NCBI GenBank assembly: GCA_017303735.1
Contig: JAFLCF010000007.1
Coordinates: forward strand, 1-50,844
Length of the DNA stretch: 50,844 nucleotides
Reading direction: 5' to 3'
From: Anaerolineae bacterium
GTDB taxonomy: Bacteria > Chloroflexota > Anaerolineae > Anaerolineales > Villigracilaceae
Shown here: positions 39,726 through 48,683 of the stretch, in pieces
Position numbering within the stretch: the first letter of the stretch is position 1
Layout: the number at the start of each line of letters is the position of its first letter
Made by a program: the position numbers and the translations under genes
Notes under the pieces: generated by a model
What the model saw: only the letters and a program-made list of their open reading frames with translations
Databases searched by the model: none
Told to the model about the DNA's origin: nothing

Positions 39726-42317
39726 ATGAAATTCATTCAGAAAGTCATTCAGCCGCCCGTGTTTGACGATGAGGAGAAAACTCATCAGGCATATTTACTT
39801 AACATTATCCTGTGGGCGCTGATCGTCGTACCTCTGCCTTATTTGCTTTACATACTATTCGCACAACCCGAGATGGCTGCGCGTGCCTGGGTTCAAACGA
39901 TCGTGGGAGAAACGGTAAATATATTCCTGCTGTTCCTCTTAAGGCGCGGGCATGTGCGCACGGCGAGCCTGATCCAAACACTGGCATTTTGGCTTTTTTT
40001 CACCGCCACTGCTTTTACAGCATACGGCGTGCAGGATGAAAGCTATCTTTTTGGATATCCGCTTGTGATCTTGATCGCTGGGTTATTGCTGGGCACACGC
40101 GCTGCGGCTAGCTTCACCGTGCTATGCCTGCTTTCGGGTCTCGGTATGGTGTATTCATTAAACATTGGATTGATCGAAGTTCCAGAGAACAGATCTGTTT
40201 TGTTTACCTGGGTACTCAGCTTAATTATTTTTCCGATCTTCACCACCGTGCAATACCTTACCTGGCGCACTGTGAGCAATGCCCTCACCCGCGCGCAGCG
40301 CAGCGAGGAAAAGTACAAACTTATTTCAAGGGTCAGTTCAGATTATGCCTTTGAAAGCCGCATCAACAGGGACGGTGTGGCAGAAACCATCTGGCTTGGG
40401 GGTGCTTTTGAGAAAATGACGGGATATACACCCGAAGAGTATTTTGCAGCCGGGGGGTGGTATGCGCACGTTCACCCGGATGACCTTGAACAAGACAACA
40501 TTGATATGATGAAATTATTTAATAACGAGGTTGTACAAGGATCAGAAATCCGCACCTTCGCTAAAAACGGAGAGATCCGCTGGGAGCGAGTATTTGCTCA
40601 TCCCATCTGGAGTCGGGAAGAGAATCGATTAATCGGGATACTGGGTGCGGTTCAGGACATCACAGAGCAAAAACAAGCCGAAGAAAAGCTGCAAAAGATA
40701 TACCTTCAGCAGGAAGCTATTTTGAACAACATTCCAGATATGGCATGGCTGAAAGATACCGAAAGCCGCTACATCGCGGTTAACGAACAATTCCTACGCA
40801 TCTGTGAATTGAACTACGAGGATATCATTGGCAAAACGGATGATGAGATTTGGGATGAAGCCTATGCTCAAAAATACCGGGCAGACGATCTCGACGTCAT
40901 ACAAAGCGGCACGCGGAAAACCGTTGAAGAGTTGCAAAAGGACGGTACGGGCAGGGAATACTGGGTCGAAACCACCAAGACCCCGATCTACAATGAACAA
41001 AGGCTGGTGATTGGCACCACCGGTATTGCAAGAGAAATCACACAGCGAAAACTGGCAGAAATTTCCGATCAGATCCGCCGCGAAATGCTCGAAAAAGTGG
41101 TTCAGCTCGGCAAACGGGTTACGGAAGTAAGCGATCTAAAAACGACCTTGGAAAAAATCTGGCATGGTGTTCATGACGATCTTGATTTTGATCGGCTTGG
41201 TATTTTTCTCTATAATGCAGAACGAAATTCCATGGACAGCGCCTTAGGCACTGACATCCATGGGCAAATACAGGATACTCGGGGTCAGTGGTTTCCGCTT
41301 GAAAAATTTGACTCTTTCAATATATTGCTCAAACAACCCGATGGGTTGTACTTCACCCATAACTACACGGCTGAGAACAACATCCCGCCTGGGCATGAAA
41401 TGTATGGTGTCAACGATTATGCTGCGGTTGCCCTGTGGGGCGGCAAAAAACTGGTGGCAGCCATCTCGGTAGATCAGCTCACCACCCAACGGCACATTTC
41501 GCCTGAACAATTGGAGGCGTTACGGCTCTTTGCAGGATATGCAGGTCTGGCAATCGAAAATGCGCGGCTGCATGACGCGCTTGAGAACGACCTGAGCCAA
41601 CGCAAAAGTCTAATCGAAGAACTGGAAAGAAAAAACATCGAACTCGAAAGGTTTACCTACACGGTATCGCACGACCTTAAATCTCCGCTGGTAACCATTA
41701 CCGGTTTCCTCGGCTATCTAGATCGGGACGCCCGCATCGGAAACTTCGACCATTTCAAACGGGATATGAATCGCATCCAGCAGGCGGTGGATAAAATGCA
41801 GATCCTGTTGAATGACCTGCTTGAACTCTCACGTATTGGGCGCATTATGCACGAACCCGTGGAAGAAGATTTTGGCGCAATCGTCCGTGATGCCCTCTCC
41901 TTGCTTGATGGTGTGATCACATCCGGCAACATCCATGTCGATTTCGTAGATGAAGGGCATAAGGTCACTGGGGATCGTGTCCGCTTGTTGGAAGTGATCC
42001 AAAACCTGGTGGAGAATGCCATCAAATTCATGGGCACTCAACCAACCCCCGAGATCCATATCGGTTCGATCAAGGGCGATGATGGCAACCCGGTCTTTTT
42101 TGTGCAGGATAATGGCATTGGTATCGAGCCGCAATATCAAGACCTCGTTTTTGGAATATTCAATAAACTCGACGCCAAATCAGAAGGCTCCGGGGTCGGG
42201 CTCACCCTGGTCAAGCGCATCATCGAAGTCCATAAAGGCAGAATCTGGCTCAGCTCACAACCTGGAAAAGGCACCACTTTCTTTTTTACCATCCCGATTG
42301 CAAACCCAAACAAATAA
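39726..42317 (+). CDS. Multi-domain sensor histidine kinase (PAS-PAS-GAF)
   Basis: This 863-residue kinase has about six N-terminal membrane segments (about 20-190), PAS 1 (about 195-315, VFAHPIWSREENRLIG), PAS 2 (about 325-440, ILNNIPDMAWLKDTESRYIAVN), a GAF domain (about 455-625), HisKA with the phospho-acceptor His in TYTVSHDLKSPLVTI and HATPase with N box NLVENAIKFM and DNGIGIEPQYQDLVFGIF. No response regulator is adjacent, so it is an orphan kinase. It may be co-transcribed with selB. Signal unknown. Confidence 0.92.
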   Translation: MKFIQKVIQPPVFDDEEKTHQAYLLNIILWALIVVPLPYLLYILFAQPEMAARAWVQTIVGETVNIFLLFLLRRGHVRTASLIQTLAFWLFFTATAFTAYGVQDESYLFGYPLVILIAGLLLGTRAAASFTVLCLLSGLGMVYSLNIGLIEVPENRSVLFTWVLSLIIFPIFTTVQYLTWRTVSNALTRAQRSEEKYKLISRVSSDYAFESRINRDGVAETIWLGGAFEKMTGYTPEEYFAAGGWYAHVHPDDLEQDNIDMMKLFNNEVVQGSEIRTFAKNGEIRWERVFAHPIWSREENRLIGILGAVQDITEQKQAEEKLQKIYLQQEAILNNIPDMAWLKDTESRYIAVNEQFLRICELNYEDIIGKTDDEIWDEAYAQKYRADDLDVIQSGTRKTVEELQKDGTGREYWVETTKTPIYNEQRLVIGTTGIAREITQRKLAEISDQIRREMLEKVVQLGKRVTEVSDLKTTLEKIWHGVHDDLDFDRLGIFLYNAERNSMDSALGTDIHGQIQDTRGQWFPLEKFDSFNILLKQPDGLYFTHNYTAENNIPPGHEMYGVNDYAAVALWGGKKLVAAISVDQLTTQRHISPEQLEALRLFAGYAGLAIENARLHDALENDLSQRKSLIEELERKNIELERFTYTVSHDLKSPLVTITGFLGYLDRDARIGNFDHFKRDMNRIQQAVDKMQILLNDLLELSRIGRIMHEPVEEDFGAIVRDALSLLDGVITSGNIHVDFVDEGHKVTGDRVRLLEVIQNLVENAIKFMGTQPTPEIHIGSIKGDDGNPVFFVQDNGIGIEPQYQDLVFGIFNKLDAKSEGSGVGLTLVKRIIEVHKGRIWLSSQPGKGTTFFFTIPIANPNK

Positions 42318-42326
42318 GGAGTATTT

Positions 42327-42995
42327 ATGTGCGGACGTTTCACCCTTACCGTTGACCCTGCAGAGATCGCGGATACCTTCGGCAATTTCACCTTTCCAAC
42401 ACAATTTGCACCGCGCTATAACATCGCCCCCACACAACCCGTCCTTGCCATTCCTAATGACGCAAAGAATAAGGCAGATTTTTTCATCTGGGGCTTAATC
42501 CCTTCGTGGGCAAAAGACCCCAGCATCGGCAACAAATTGATCAATGCCCGCGGCGAAACCATCGCAGAAAAACCCTCCTTTCGCGGCGGCTTCAAATACA
42601 AACGCTGCCTCATCCTCACCGATGGTTTTTACGAATGGAAAACCCAACCCGGCATGAAAACCAAAACGCCATACTTCATCCACATGAAAGACCGCCAACC
42701 TTTTGCCTTCGCCGGTTTATGGGACGAATGGCAATCGCCCGAAGGCAGCTCGGTGCGCACCTGCACTATCATCACCACCGAGCCGAACGAGTTGATGTCG
42801 TCCCTTCATAACCGCATGCCTGTGATCCTCGACCCAAAAGATTACGATCTCTGGCTGGATGCTGCGCCTCAGACTCCCGATAAACTGATACACCTCATCA
42901 AGCCTTTCCCCACCGAGAACATGTCTGCCCACCCCGTTTCTACGCTGGTCAACAAGCCCAGCAACGACCGCCCTGAATGCGTCGTTCCGGCATAA
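42327..42995 (+). CDS. SRAP/YedK (HMCES-like) abasic-site crosslinking protein
   Basis: This 222-residue protein binds abasic sites in single-stranded DNA and forms a thiazolidine crosslink through Cys2. The start MCGRFTL leaves Cys2 at the N-terminus after Met removal; N73 in INARGET, E103 in GFYEWK and H161 in LHNRMPVIL are the other active-site residues. The start has AAGGAG. It lies behind the sensor kinase gene with nine bases between. It is a DNA-repair protein and not linked to its neighbours in function. Confidence 0.95.
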   Translation: MCGRFTLTVDPAEIADTFGNFTFPTQFAPRYNIAPTQPVLAIPNDAKNKADFFIWGLIPSWAKDPSIGNKLINARGETIAEKPSFRGGFKYKRCLILTDGFYEWKTQPGMKTKTPYFIHMKDRQPFAFAGLWDEWQSPEGSSVRTCTIITTEPNELMSSLHNRMPVILDPKDYDLWLDAAPQTPDKLIHLIKPFPTENMSAHPVSTLVNKPSNDRPECVVPA

Positions 42996-43001
42996 ATAGA
43001 A

Positions 43002-44261
43002 ATGACATCCCTAAAAAACTGGCTCATTAACCACTTCCCCGCCCTTGCCTCGAGAGACTATGTCCTCTTTCTCACGGGTCAGTTCATCTCCGTCGTCGGC
43101 ACATGGATGCAAGCGACCGCCTTGCCCTATCTTGCCTACCGCCTATCGGGTCGTCCACTTGACCTTGGCTTGATCGGCTTTGCCAATACACTGCCAACGC
43201 TTCTCTTTGCGCTTCCAGCCGGTGTGCTGGTAGAACGGTGGGATAAGCGCAAAGCAGTCATCATTTTTCAAGCCATCATGTCGATACAGGCTTTTGGGCT
43301 GGCATTCCTCGCCTTTACCAATCAGTTGGAAATATGGCACATCCTGGCGCTGGCATTTATTTATGGCACTGCCGTCTCAATAGAGGTGACGGCACGTCAA
43401 GCCATGTTGATCGAACTTGCGGGAAAGGAAGCACTTCCTAGCGCGATCGCTTTGCAAACCACTGCCTTCAATCTTGGGCGTGTCATCGGTCCATTAGTGG
43501 CAGCGGGGTTGATCGCCGCCTCTGGCAGTGAGGGGATCGTCTTTTTAGTGAATGGCATCAGCTATGTATTTGTGATCATTGGGTTGTTTTTCGCGCGTAC
43601 ACGCTTCAAACCCGAAAAAGGATCGGAAACATCGCAGGGCATGGGCAGCGAGTTCAAGGATGGGCTGCGTTACATCCGCTCGAATTCTATTGTGTTATCT
43701 GCCATTTTGATGTCTGCTCTGCTTGGGTTTTTCGGCATCCCACTCGTTCAGCAGATTCCCGCCGTGGCGAGAGATATTCTGCAACCCCTCTTGAGTTCAG
43801 AAACTGCCATCGCCGCGCGCACCAGCAACCTTTATACAGCGCAAGGGATCGGCGCCCTGGCAGCCGCGTTAATGATGGCATATTTTGCATCGACAAATAA
43901 AAGCTCCACTCTGTTGTGGGGGCAGACTCTTTTCATCCTCCCCATCATCGTATTGGGATTGGTAACAAATGCTTCGTTTGCCTTCTTGTTATTGATCTTC
44001 ATCGGCTGGGGAACTGTGGTGCAGCTCATTAGCATGAACATTATGATTCAGATCCGTGTGCCCAACGAATTGCGCGGACGTGTGTTCAGCGTGTATTTTT
44101 GGGGCTTACAGGGGGTGGCTCCCTTCGGCAGTATTCTAGTCGGGTGGATCGCCCAAACCTGGGGCGTGCAAACCGCCCTTGTCAGTGGCGGAGTTGCCTG
44201 TATGGTGGGCATTCTCCTGGTTCGCTCATTCTTTTTACAGAAAAAGGGTCAAACGGATTAA
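43002..44261 (+). CDS. MFS exporter (EntS-like)
   Basis: This 419-residue protein has twelve hydrophobic segments and the MFS_3 (enterobactin exporter-like) pattern: SRDYVLFLTGQFISVVGTWMQ at the start, VERWDKRKAVI as the loop 2-3 motif and PNELRGRVFSVYFWGLQG in the second half. The family exports siderophores or drugs; the substrate here cannot be told. It begins six bases after the SRAP stop. Confidence 0.9.
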   Translation: MTSLKNWLINHFPALASRDYVLFLTGQFISVVGTWMQATALPYLAYRLSGRPLDLGLIGFANTLPTLLFALPAGVLVERWDKRKAVIIFQAIMSIQAFGLAFLAFTNQLEIWHILALAFIYGTAVSIEVTARQAMLIELAGKEALPSAIALQTTAFNLGRVIGPLVAAGLIAASGSEGIVFLVNGISYVFVIIGLFFARTRFKPEKGSETSQGMGSEFKDGLRYIRSNSIVLSAILMSALLGFFGIPLVQQIPAVARDILQPLLSSETAIAARTSNLYTAQGIGALAAALMMAYFASTNKSSTLLWGQTLFILPIIVLGLVTNASFAFLLLIFIGWGTVVQLISMNIMIQIRVPNELRGRVFSVYFWGLQGVAPFGSILVGWIAQTWGVQTALVSGGVACMVGILLVRSFFLQKKGQTD

Positions 44262-44288
44262 AGGCGGCTAAGGGTTTCGCCCTTCAAC

Positions 44289-44318
44289 TTGACCGCGTTT
44301 TTTTTGCCATGTTATGAT
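44289..44318 (+). promoter_or_regulatory. Promoter of the LysM/M23 peptidase gene (leaderless)
   Basis: TTGACC (44289-44294), an 18-base spacer and TATGAT (44313-44318). The ATG at 44326 lies seven bases after the -10 box, so the mRNA should start at or near the A of that ATG. Confidence 0.65.
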
Positions 44319-44325
44319 GTCTCCC

Positions 44326-45519
44326 ATGCAAAATAGAAACAAAGAAGAATCTTCTGCTTCGCCGGAAGGTACTCGCACGCAAGTATCCGAATCAGCCCCA
44401 AAACAAAGTTCCGTGTTTTCGGTTTTGATGAACAGCCTCATCAACATGGGTTTGGGGGAACCGTTGATCAAGCTGGGCACCAATCTCTTCTCGATGGTTG
44501 CCATTCTATTGGTGATCTTGCTCGCGCAGACCTTTTACCGTCAGGCGCAGGCGCTGCCCAATGGTGAGGAGCAGGCTCCAGTTCCGGTTGAGGCGGCGCA
44601 AGTGAATCCGGTTTCAAATCCCATACTTCCCGTCACAGATGGCATCAACCGATCAGCACAATTGCATACCACCATCCCAAGCCGTCCGCGTGAAGAACTT
44701 TCCACGTATGTTGTACAAGACGGCGATACCGTATTTGGCATCGCAGAAAAATTCGGTTTGGAACCAGAGACGGTCTTGTGGGGAAATTACAACACTTTAT
44801 TGGATGACCCGCACTCTTTAAAGCCGGGTCAAGAGTTGATCATTTTGCCAGTGAACGGCGTGTATTGGGAGTGGCTGGGCGGCATTCCATTTGGGGAATG
44901 GGCGCGTTTTTATGGCGTGAGCGCGGCAGATGTGATCGAATACCCCGGCAACAATATCGATCCAACCACGGTTGGCGATTATGAGAATGCAAACATCAAG
45001 ACAGGGACTTGGCTGATCATTCCTGGCGGCAAACGTGACTTTGTGAGTTGGAGCGCCCCATTGGGTGTGACTCGTGAAAACCCCGCCTCTGCACGCGTAC
45101 TTGGGGCGGGCGCCTGCGACCCGATCAGCGGCGGCGCCGTGGGCTATGGCTCATTTATCTACCCGACCAATAAACATTATCTTTCCGGGTTCGATTGGTC
45201 GCCACAAACCAATCATAATGGGCTCGACTTTGCTGGGAACACCGGTGAAGCTGTGTACGCTTCAGATGCGGGCGTGATCGTATATGCCGGTTGGAACGAT
45301 TACGGATACGGCAACATGATCATGATCGATCATGGAAATAATTTCCAATCGTTATACGCCCATCTGAGCGCGCTCAATGTAGGGTGCGGACAAAGTGTGG
45401 GGCAAGGTGAAGTGATCGGGGCTGTGGGGTCTACCGGGCGCTCCTCAGGCTCGCACTTGCATTTCGAGATCATGGCGGGTGTAAAGGTCAACCCGTGGGA
45501 TTATCTCCCCCCACCCTAA
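44326..45519 (+). CDS. LysM and M23 peptidase (membrane-anchored murein hydrolase)
   Basis: This 397-residue protein has one membrane helix (about 55-75, MVAILLVILLAQTFYR region), a Pro-rich linker, a LysM domain (about 120-170, STYVVQDGDTVFGIAEKFGL) and a second LysM-like segment to about 235. The C-terminal M23 peptidase (about 275-395) has all the zinc-site motifs: HNGLDFAG, YAHLSAL and HLHFEI. It probably cuts or remodels peptidoglycan outside the membrane. The third ATG (44326) is chosen because the promoter -10 box overlaps the first (44314). Confidence 0.9.
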   Translation: MQNRNKEESSASPEGTRTQVSESAPKQSSVFSVLMNSLINMGLGEPLIKLGTNLFSMVAILLVILLAQTFYRQAQALPNGEEQAPVPVEAAQVNPVSNPILPVTDGINRSAQLHTTIPSRPREELSTYVVQDGDTVFGIAEKFGLEPETVLWGNYNTLLDDPHSLKPGQELIILPVNGVYWEWLGGIPFGEWARFYGVSAADVIEYPGNNIDPTTVGDYENANIKTGTWLIIPGGKRDFVSWSAPLGVTRENPASARVLGAGACDPISGGAVGYGSFIYPTNKHYLSGFDWSPQTNHNGLDFAGNTGEAVYASDAGVIVYAGWNDYGYGNMIMIDHGNNFQSLYAHLSALNVGCGQSVGQGEVIGAVGSTGRSSGSHLHFEIMAGVKVNPWDYLPPP

Positions 45520-45579
45520 AATTGTTACTTTATACAGATGGATGAAGATATTACTTTTCCCTCTGCCCAATAATTCCCC

Positions 45580-45625
45580 AAGTTGTGGTGTGTGCAGCAA
45601 ACTGCGCATTCCACAACTTATTTTT
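45580..45625 (+). terminator. Intrinsic terminator between the peptidase and the propeller protein gene
   Basis: AAGTTGTGG (45580-45588) pairs with CCACAACTT (45611-45619), followed by ATTTTTG. The inner part (TGTGC with GCGCA) can extend the stem. It lies 61 bases after the peptidase stop but only 18 bases before the next ATG, so it could also be part of a leader. Confidence 0.75.
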
Positions 45626-45642
45626 GAATCAGAAGGTAACTA

Positions 45643-47187
45643 ATGAAAAATAAACTTCTGCATGCATGGATTCTCCTGCGGCTGCCAATCCTCGGGCTGG
45701 TGATTTTCGTCTTCCGATCTCAAGCCTCTGCAATTCTAGAGCAATTCGTTCAATTGAACGTCATTGCAGATATTGTTGTTTATATACTAAGCACATTTTC
45801 CACCCGGCTATATCTCGTTGGCGGACTTTTGCTTGGGTTGATCTCCATCCATTGGCTGATCTGGAAAGTTATTCGTTCTTCCGCCATGCAACTCATTCTT
45901 TTTGTGGGTGCCACGTTTACCGCTGTTTGGGTGTTTTTTCAATTTATCGTGCTTGCATCGAATCCATTGCTCCGTTCTTTTGCAGTGACAATTATTGTTG
46001 CGGTCAATCACTTGTCAATTGAATGGCTTGCGAAAGGATTAAAAAACAACAGAGGGGCAGACCTGTTCTTTACAGTTATTCCTGGTTTACCAGAAGTATT
46101 TCTGCCGCAGTCCTATTTCATCTGGCTGCGAGAGAAACTTGGCAGACCTGCCTCATCCACGCCGAACCCAGATCGATCTTGGGCACTGGGGATCCTATGC
46201 GCTTCTTTTCTAGCAGTGTTTTTATGGACCCCTTTCAACAACCAACGCATCATAACGGCTGGAGAATTGCTTCACGCCGATCCGGCTGTGGTCAAGTTTG
46301 CCGATGGAGATTACAACTGGATCGAGCTAAACCCTGAAACTGACGAGCTCTATGCGGTTGGATATTACAGCAACTTCATCATGATCTTTAACACCAAAGA
46401 GATAAAAGCTTTGCCGCGAAAATCCAAAACCAGCATTGATGGAGCACAAAGTTTCGGCTTCAACCCCGATCTTCAACAGGTCTATATTTATAACCACATG
46501 GCAAGAGAGCTTGTTTATCTTGATGCCCCAAACCTTACCCTCTCGCGCACACTGCCAATCCCCGACCTTTCCAATGGCGATGTATGGGTCAAGTGGAATC
46601 AATTAACCGATACCATTGTCCTTTCTTCCGAAGCGGATCTGAATATCGGCACACCTTTTTATTTGTTAGACCGTGAAAATGGGAGCACACAGGCAACCAT
46701 CCCCCTGCCCGTCATACCAACAGCGTATATCGTCTTTCACCCCGAAAAGCCCATTCTCTATTTCAATTCGTTCAAAGACACCTATCTGGCTGCATGGGAT
46801 ATGGAAAAACACCAGATCATCCAACAAACAGAGACCAGTCCGCGTACAGACCGAATGACATTATCCCCGAACGCATCTGAGTTATTGGTTGCTTCGCCCA
46901 TGGAAGGCGCAGTACTTCGCTATGACCTGGAAACTCTCGAATTTAAGGGAAAGATAAATACCTCGTTCGGAGACCGAACCCTGGCAGTAGACTCACACCG
47001 GAATCTGTTATTTATGGGAAATTTCATCAACAACAGATTGACCATGATCGACTATAAAACCCTGCGTGTCATCCGGTCCTTTTACTTGGGTCCGTGGATT
47101 CGCACAATCACGCTTGATACAGAAAACGGGATTGCCTATGTATCAACAGTCCGAAACCTGTTCAAAGTAACTTACGCAGAAAATTAA
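45643..47187 (+). CDS. Membrane protein with C-terminal beta-propeller-like domain
   Basis: This 514-residue protein has five or six membrane segments (about 10-30, 40-60, 65-85, 90-130 and 180-197) followed by an outside domain (about 210-514) with repeated strands of the YncE/lactonase propeller kind (ELNPETDELYAVGYYS, FGFNPDLQQVYIYNH, LAVDSHRNLLFMGN, ITLDTENGIAYVST). The function is unknown; such propellers often bind proteins or glycans. It has an AAGGTAA ribosome site and its stop overlaps the stop of the convergent PilZ gene. Confidence 0.75.
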   Translation: MKNKLLHAWILLRLPILGLVIFVFRSQASAILEQFVQLNVIADIVVYILSTFSTRLYLVGGLLLGLISIHWLIWKVIRSSAMQLILFVGATFTAVWVFFQFIVLASNPLLRSFAVTIIVAVNHLSIEWLAKGLKNNRGADLFFTVIPGLPEVFLPQSYFIWLREKLGRPASSTPNPDRSWALGILCASFLAVFLWTPFNNQRIITAGELLHADPAVVKFADGDYNWIELNPETDELYAVGYYSNFIMIFNTKEIKALPRKSKTSIDGAQSFGFNPDLQQVYIYNHMARELVYLDAPNLTLSRTLPIPDLSNGDVWVKWNQLTDTIVLSSEADLNIGTPFYLLDRENGSTQATIPLPVIPTAYIVFHPEKPILYFNSFKDTYLAAWDMEKHQIIQQTETSPRTDRMTLSPNASELLVASPMEGAVLRYDLETLEFKGKINTSFGDRTLAVDSHRNLLFMGNFINNRLTMIDYKTLRVIRSFYLGPWIRTITLDTENGIAYVSTVRNLFKVTYAEN

Positions 47188-47525
47188 CCAGCATACTTCT
47201 GCATGATCCGAAGAAAAACTTCGCGGTCTTCTGGCATCATCTCAATGATCTCAAAGCCCACCTGAAAGAGATTAGGCTGTATCGCATCCATCTTGCACCA
47301 TTTGGTGCGGGCGATGAAAACGATAAAAGGCATAGAACCCAGATCGGGTGTAATTTCGATACGAAGGTAATAATCCTTTTCGAGCGGCAAAGAACCAACC
47401 GTTTCCATCCTTAATCCGATCGCACTGACTTCCACCATATGACCCAGAATCTCTTCGGTGTCATCATTTAGGATACGCATATACATGTTGAACTTTTTTC
47501 GCGGGGTGGTACGTTTTTCAGGCAT
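47184..47525 (-). CDS. PilZ domain protein
   Basis: This 113-residue protein is a single PilZ domain. The c-di-GMP motif RxxxR is seen as R-T-T-P-R near the N-terminus. The second motif, normally D/N-x-S-x-x-G, reads EVSAIG, with Glu at the first position, so binding to c-di-GMP may be weakened. The start is ATG 47525, behind AAGGAG; the open frame to 47555 lacks support. Its stop overlaps that of the convergent gene in the bases TTAA. Confidence 0.83.
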   Translation of the reverse strand: MPEKRTTPRKKFNMYMRILNDDTEEILGHMVEVSAIGLRMETVGSLPLEKDYYLRIEITPDLGSMPFIVFIARTKWCKMDAIQPNLFQVGFEIIEMMPEDREVFLRIMQKYAG

Positions 47526-47623
47526 GGCATTCTCCTTCAGACGCAATTCGTCCAATAAAAGTCACAACATCCTATCACGGGGTCAAACGGGCGGACAGGT
47601 GTCTTTTGTACTGTCCTGCCAAA

Positions 47624-48466
47624 CTAGATATCAAATAGATCGTTCGCCCGTTTGAATTCGCCGTTCACAGGCGGGTAGGCTCGCATAAAATCTTCACGTT
47701 CGCCAAAAACCTTCGTCACGAATCCCATCAATCCGCGGCGCATTTGCATGCCGCCTTGCGAGGCATGCTGCTCACTGGCTTTGCGCTTCATTTCAGAGAC
47801 CGAACGGGTTGAAATGCGTGCATGCACAGGGAAGTCCACTTCGGCAAGCTCTTTCAAATTGATGTCACCATTGCGCCCCCATTTTGTCGGGTCTTTGCCA
47901 AACAAAGGCATCAGACGGGTCATCACACGCAGGAACCAACGCGGAAAGACTTGAAAATATAAAGCCTTCGGCTTGAATCCCTCACCTGCCTCAGGGTGAA
48001 ATGTTTCATCGTCTGCATTGGCAAATGCCATGACTGTAGCCTTATGAATGTGAATATGGTCAGGGTGTTTATAGCCGCCGATCGGGTCGAAGGTAATCAC
48101 CACATCTGGCTTGATGGCGCGGATGTGCTTTACCACTTTACCCGCCACCTCCTCCACCGGGTGATTGATCTGTGCATCAGGGTGTTGATTCGCATCCATG
48201 CCCGGCATGCCCGAATCGCGATACCCTAAAAAGTGAACTTCCTTCAAACCTAATTCCTTCGCGGCACGCATCAGTTCATCGGTTCGCATTTCAGCCGTAT
48301 CTTTGTAACCTTTCATGTATTCTTCATCTGCCGAACCTACTTCGCCCCGCGTCGCACAAACATAATAGGTTTCATATCCGCGGCTTGCATATAACGCCAA
48401 CGTGCCGCCCAAACCAAAAGACTCATCATCGGGGTGAGCCAGCACTGCTAAAATTTTTTTTGTCAT
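47624..48466 (-). CDS. PIG-L family deacetylase (LmbE-like)
   Basis: This 280-residue enzyme is a zinc-dependent N-deacetylase. The AHPDDE motif at residues 10-15 gives two zinc ligands and the catalytic Asp; the HPDHIHIH segment gives the third ligand. Family members remove acetyl from GlcNAc conjugates such as mycothiol or bacillithiol precursors, or act on antibiotics. The C-terminal part (about 190-280) is longer than the minimal domain and resembles Mca-like proteins. The substrate is not known. Confidence 0.92.
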   Translation of the reverse strand: MTKKILAVLAHPDDESFGLGGTLALYASRGYETYYVCATRGEVGSADEEYMKGYKDTAEMRTDELMRAAKELGLKEVHFLGYRDSGMPGMDANQHPDAQINHPVEEVAGKVVKHIRAIKPDVVITFDPIGGYKHPDHIHIHKATVMAFANADDETFHPEAGEGFKPKALYFQVFPRWFLRVMTRLMPLFGKDPTKWGRNGDINLKELAEVDFPVHARISTRSVSEMKRKASEQHASQGGMQMRRGLMGFVTKVFGEREDFMRAYPPVNGEFKRANDLFDI

Positions 48467-48539
48467 CGTAACCTCTACATAATTGAATGTTTTCTAGACG
48501 TGCAGTCAAGAGGCAAGTTTACCTCACCCAGCCAGAATG

Positions 48540-48548
48540 TGATAAAAT
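48540..48548 (+). promoter_or_regulatory. Extended -10 promoter of the ABC-F gene
   Basis: TGATAAAAT is an extended -10 element (TG, one base, TAAAAT). Transcription should start near 48555, giving a leader of about 130 bases. No good -35 box is visible, as is usual for extended -10 promoters. Confidence 0.65.
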
Positions 48549-48573
48549 TTTTTCAAGAAAGGATACCCAGCGA

Positions 48574-48591
48574 ATGACGGACAGCAAGTAG
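48574..48591 (+). CDS. Upstream ORF of five codons in the ABC-F leader
   Basis: ATG ACG GAC AGC AAG TAG encodes MTDSK. AAAGGA (48558-48563) lies ten bases before it as a ribosome site. The stop codon lies directly before the 5' arm of the first leader hairpin (48592), so a ribosome stalled here would cover that arm. A leader peptide of this size is usual in antibiotic-induced attenuators of ABC-F genes. Confidence 0.6.
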   Translation: MTDSK

Positions 48592-48663
48592 TTAAACCAA
48601 TTTTTCAGGGCACTTCCCTATTGGCGTTTAATACTGCCGAGGCATGCCCTCGGTTTTCTTTTT
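48592..48663 (+). promoter_or_regulatory. Putative attenuator of the ABC-F gene
   Basis: Hairpin 1: TTAAAC (48592-48597) with GTTTAA (48626-48631), CAAT with ATTG, and AGGG (48607-48610) with CCCT (48616-48619). Hairpin 2 is a terminator: CCGAGG (48637-48642) with CCTCGG (48648-48653), then TTTTCTTTTT. Alternative pairing: AGGGCA (48607-48612) with TGCCCT (48645-48650), which would break both hairpins. Together with the upstream ORF this is the layout of ribosome-mediated attenuation. Confidence 0.65.
48637..48663 (+). terminator. Intrinsic terminator in the ABC-F leader
   Basis: A 6-bp G+C-rich stem with a five-base loop (CATGC) is followed by TTTTCTTTTT. It lies upstream of the gene and 21 bases before the ATG, where it can only limit transcription into the gene. 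Confidence 0.8.
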
Positions 48664-48683
48664 AACTACAGGAGTTCGTTCAT

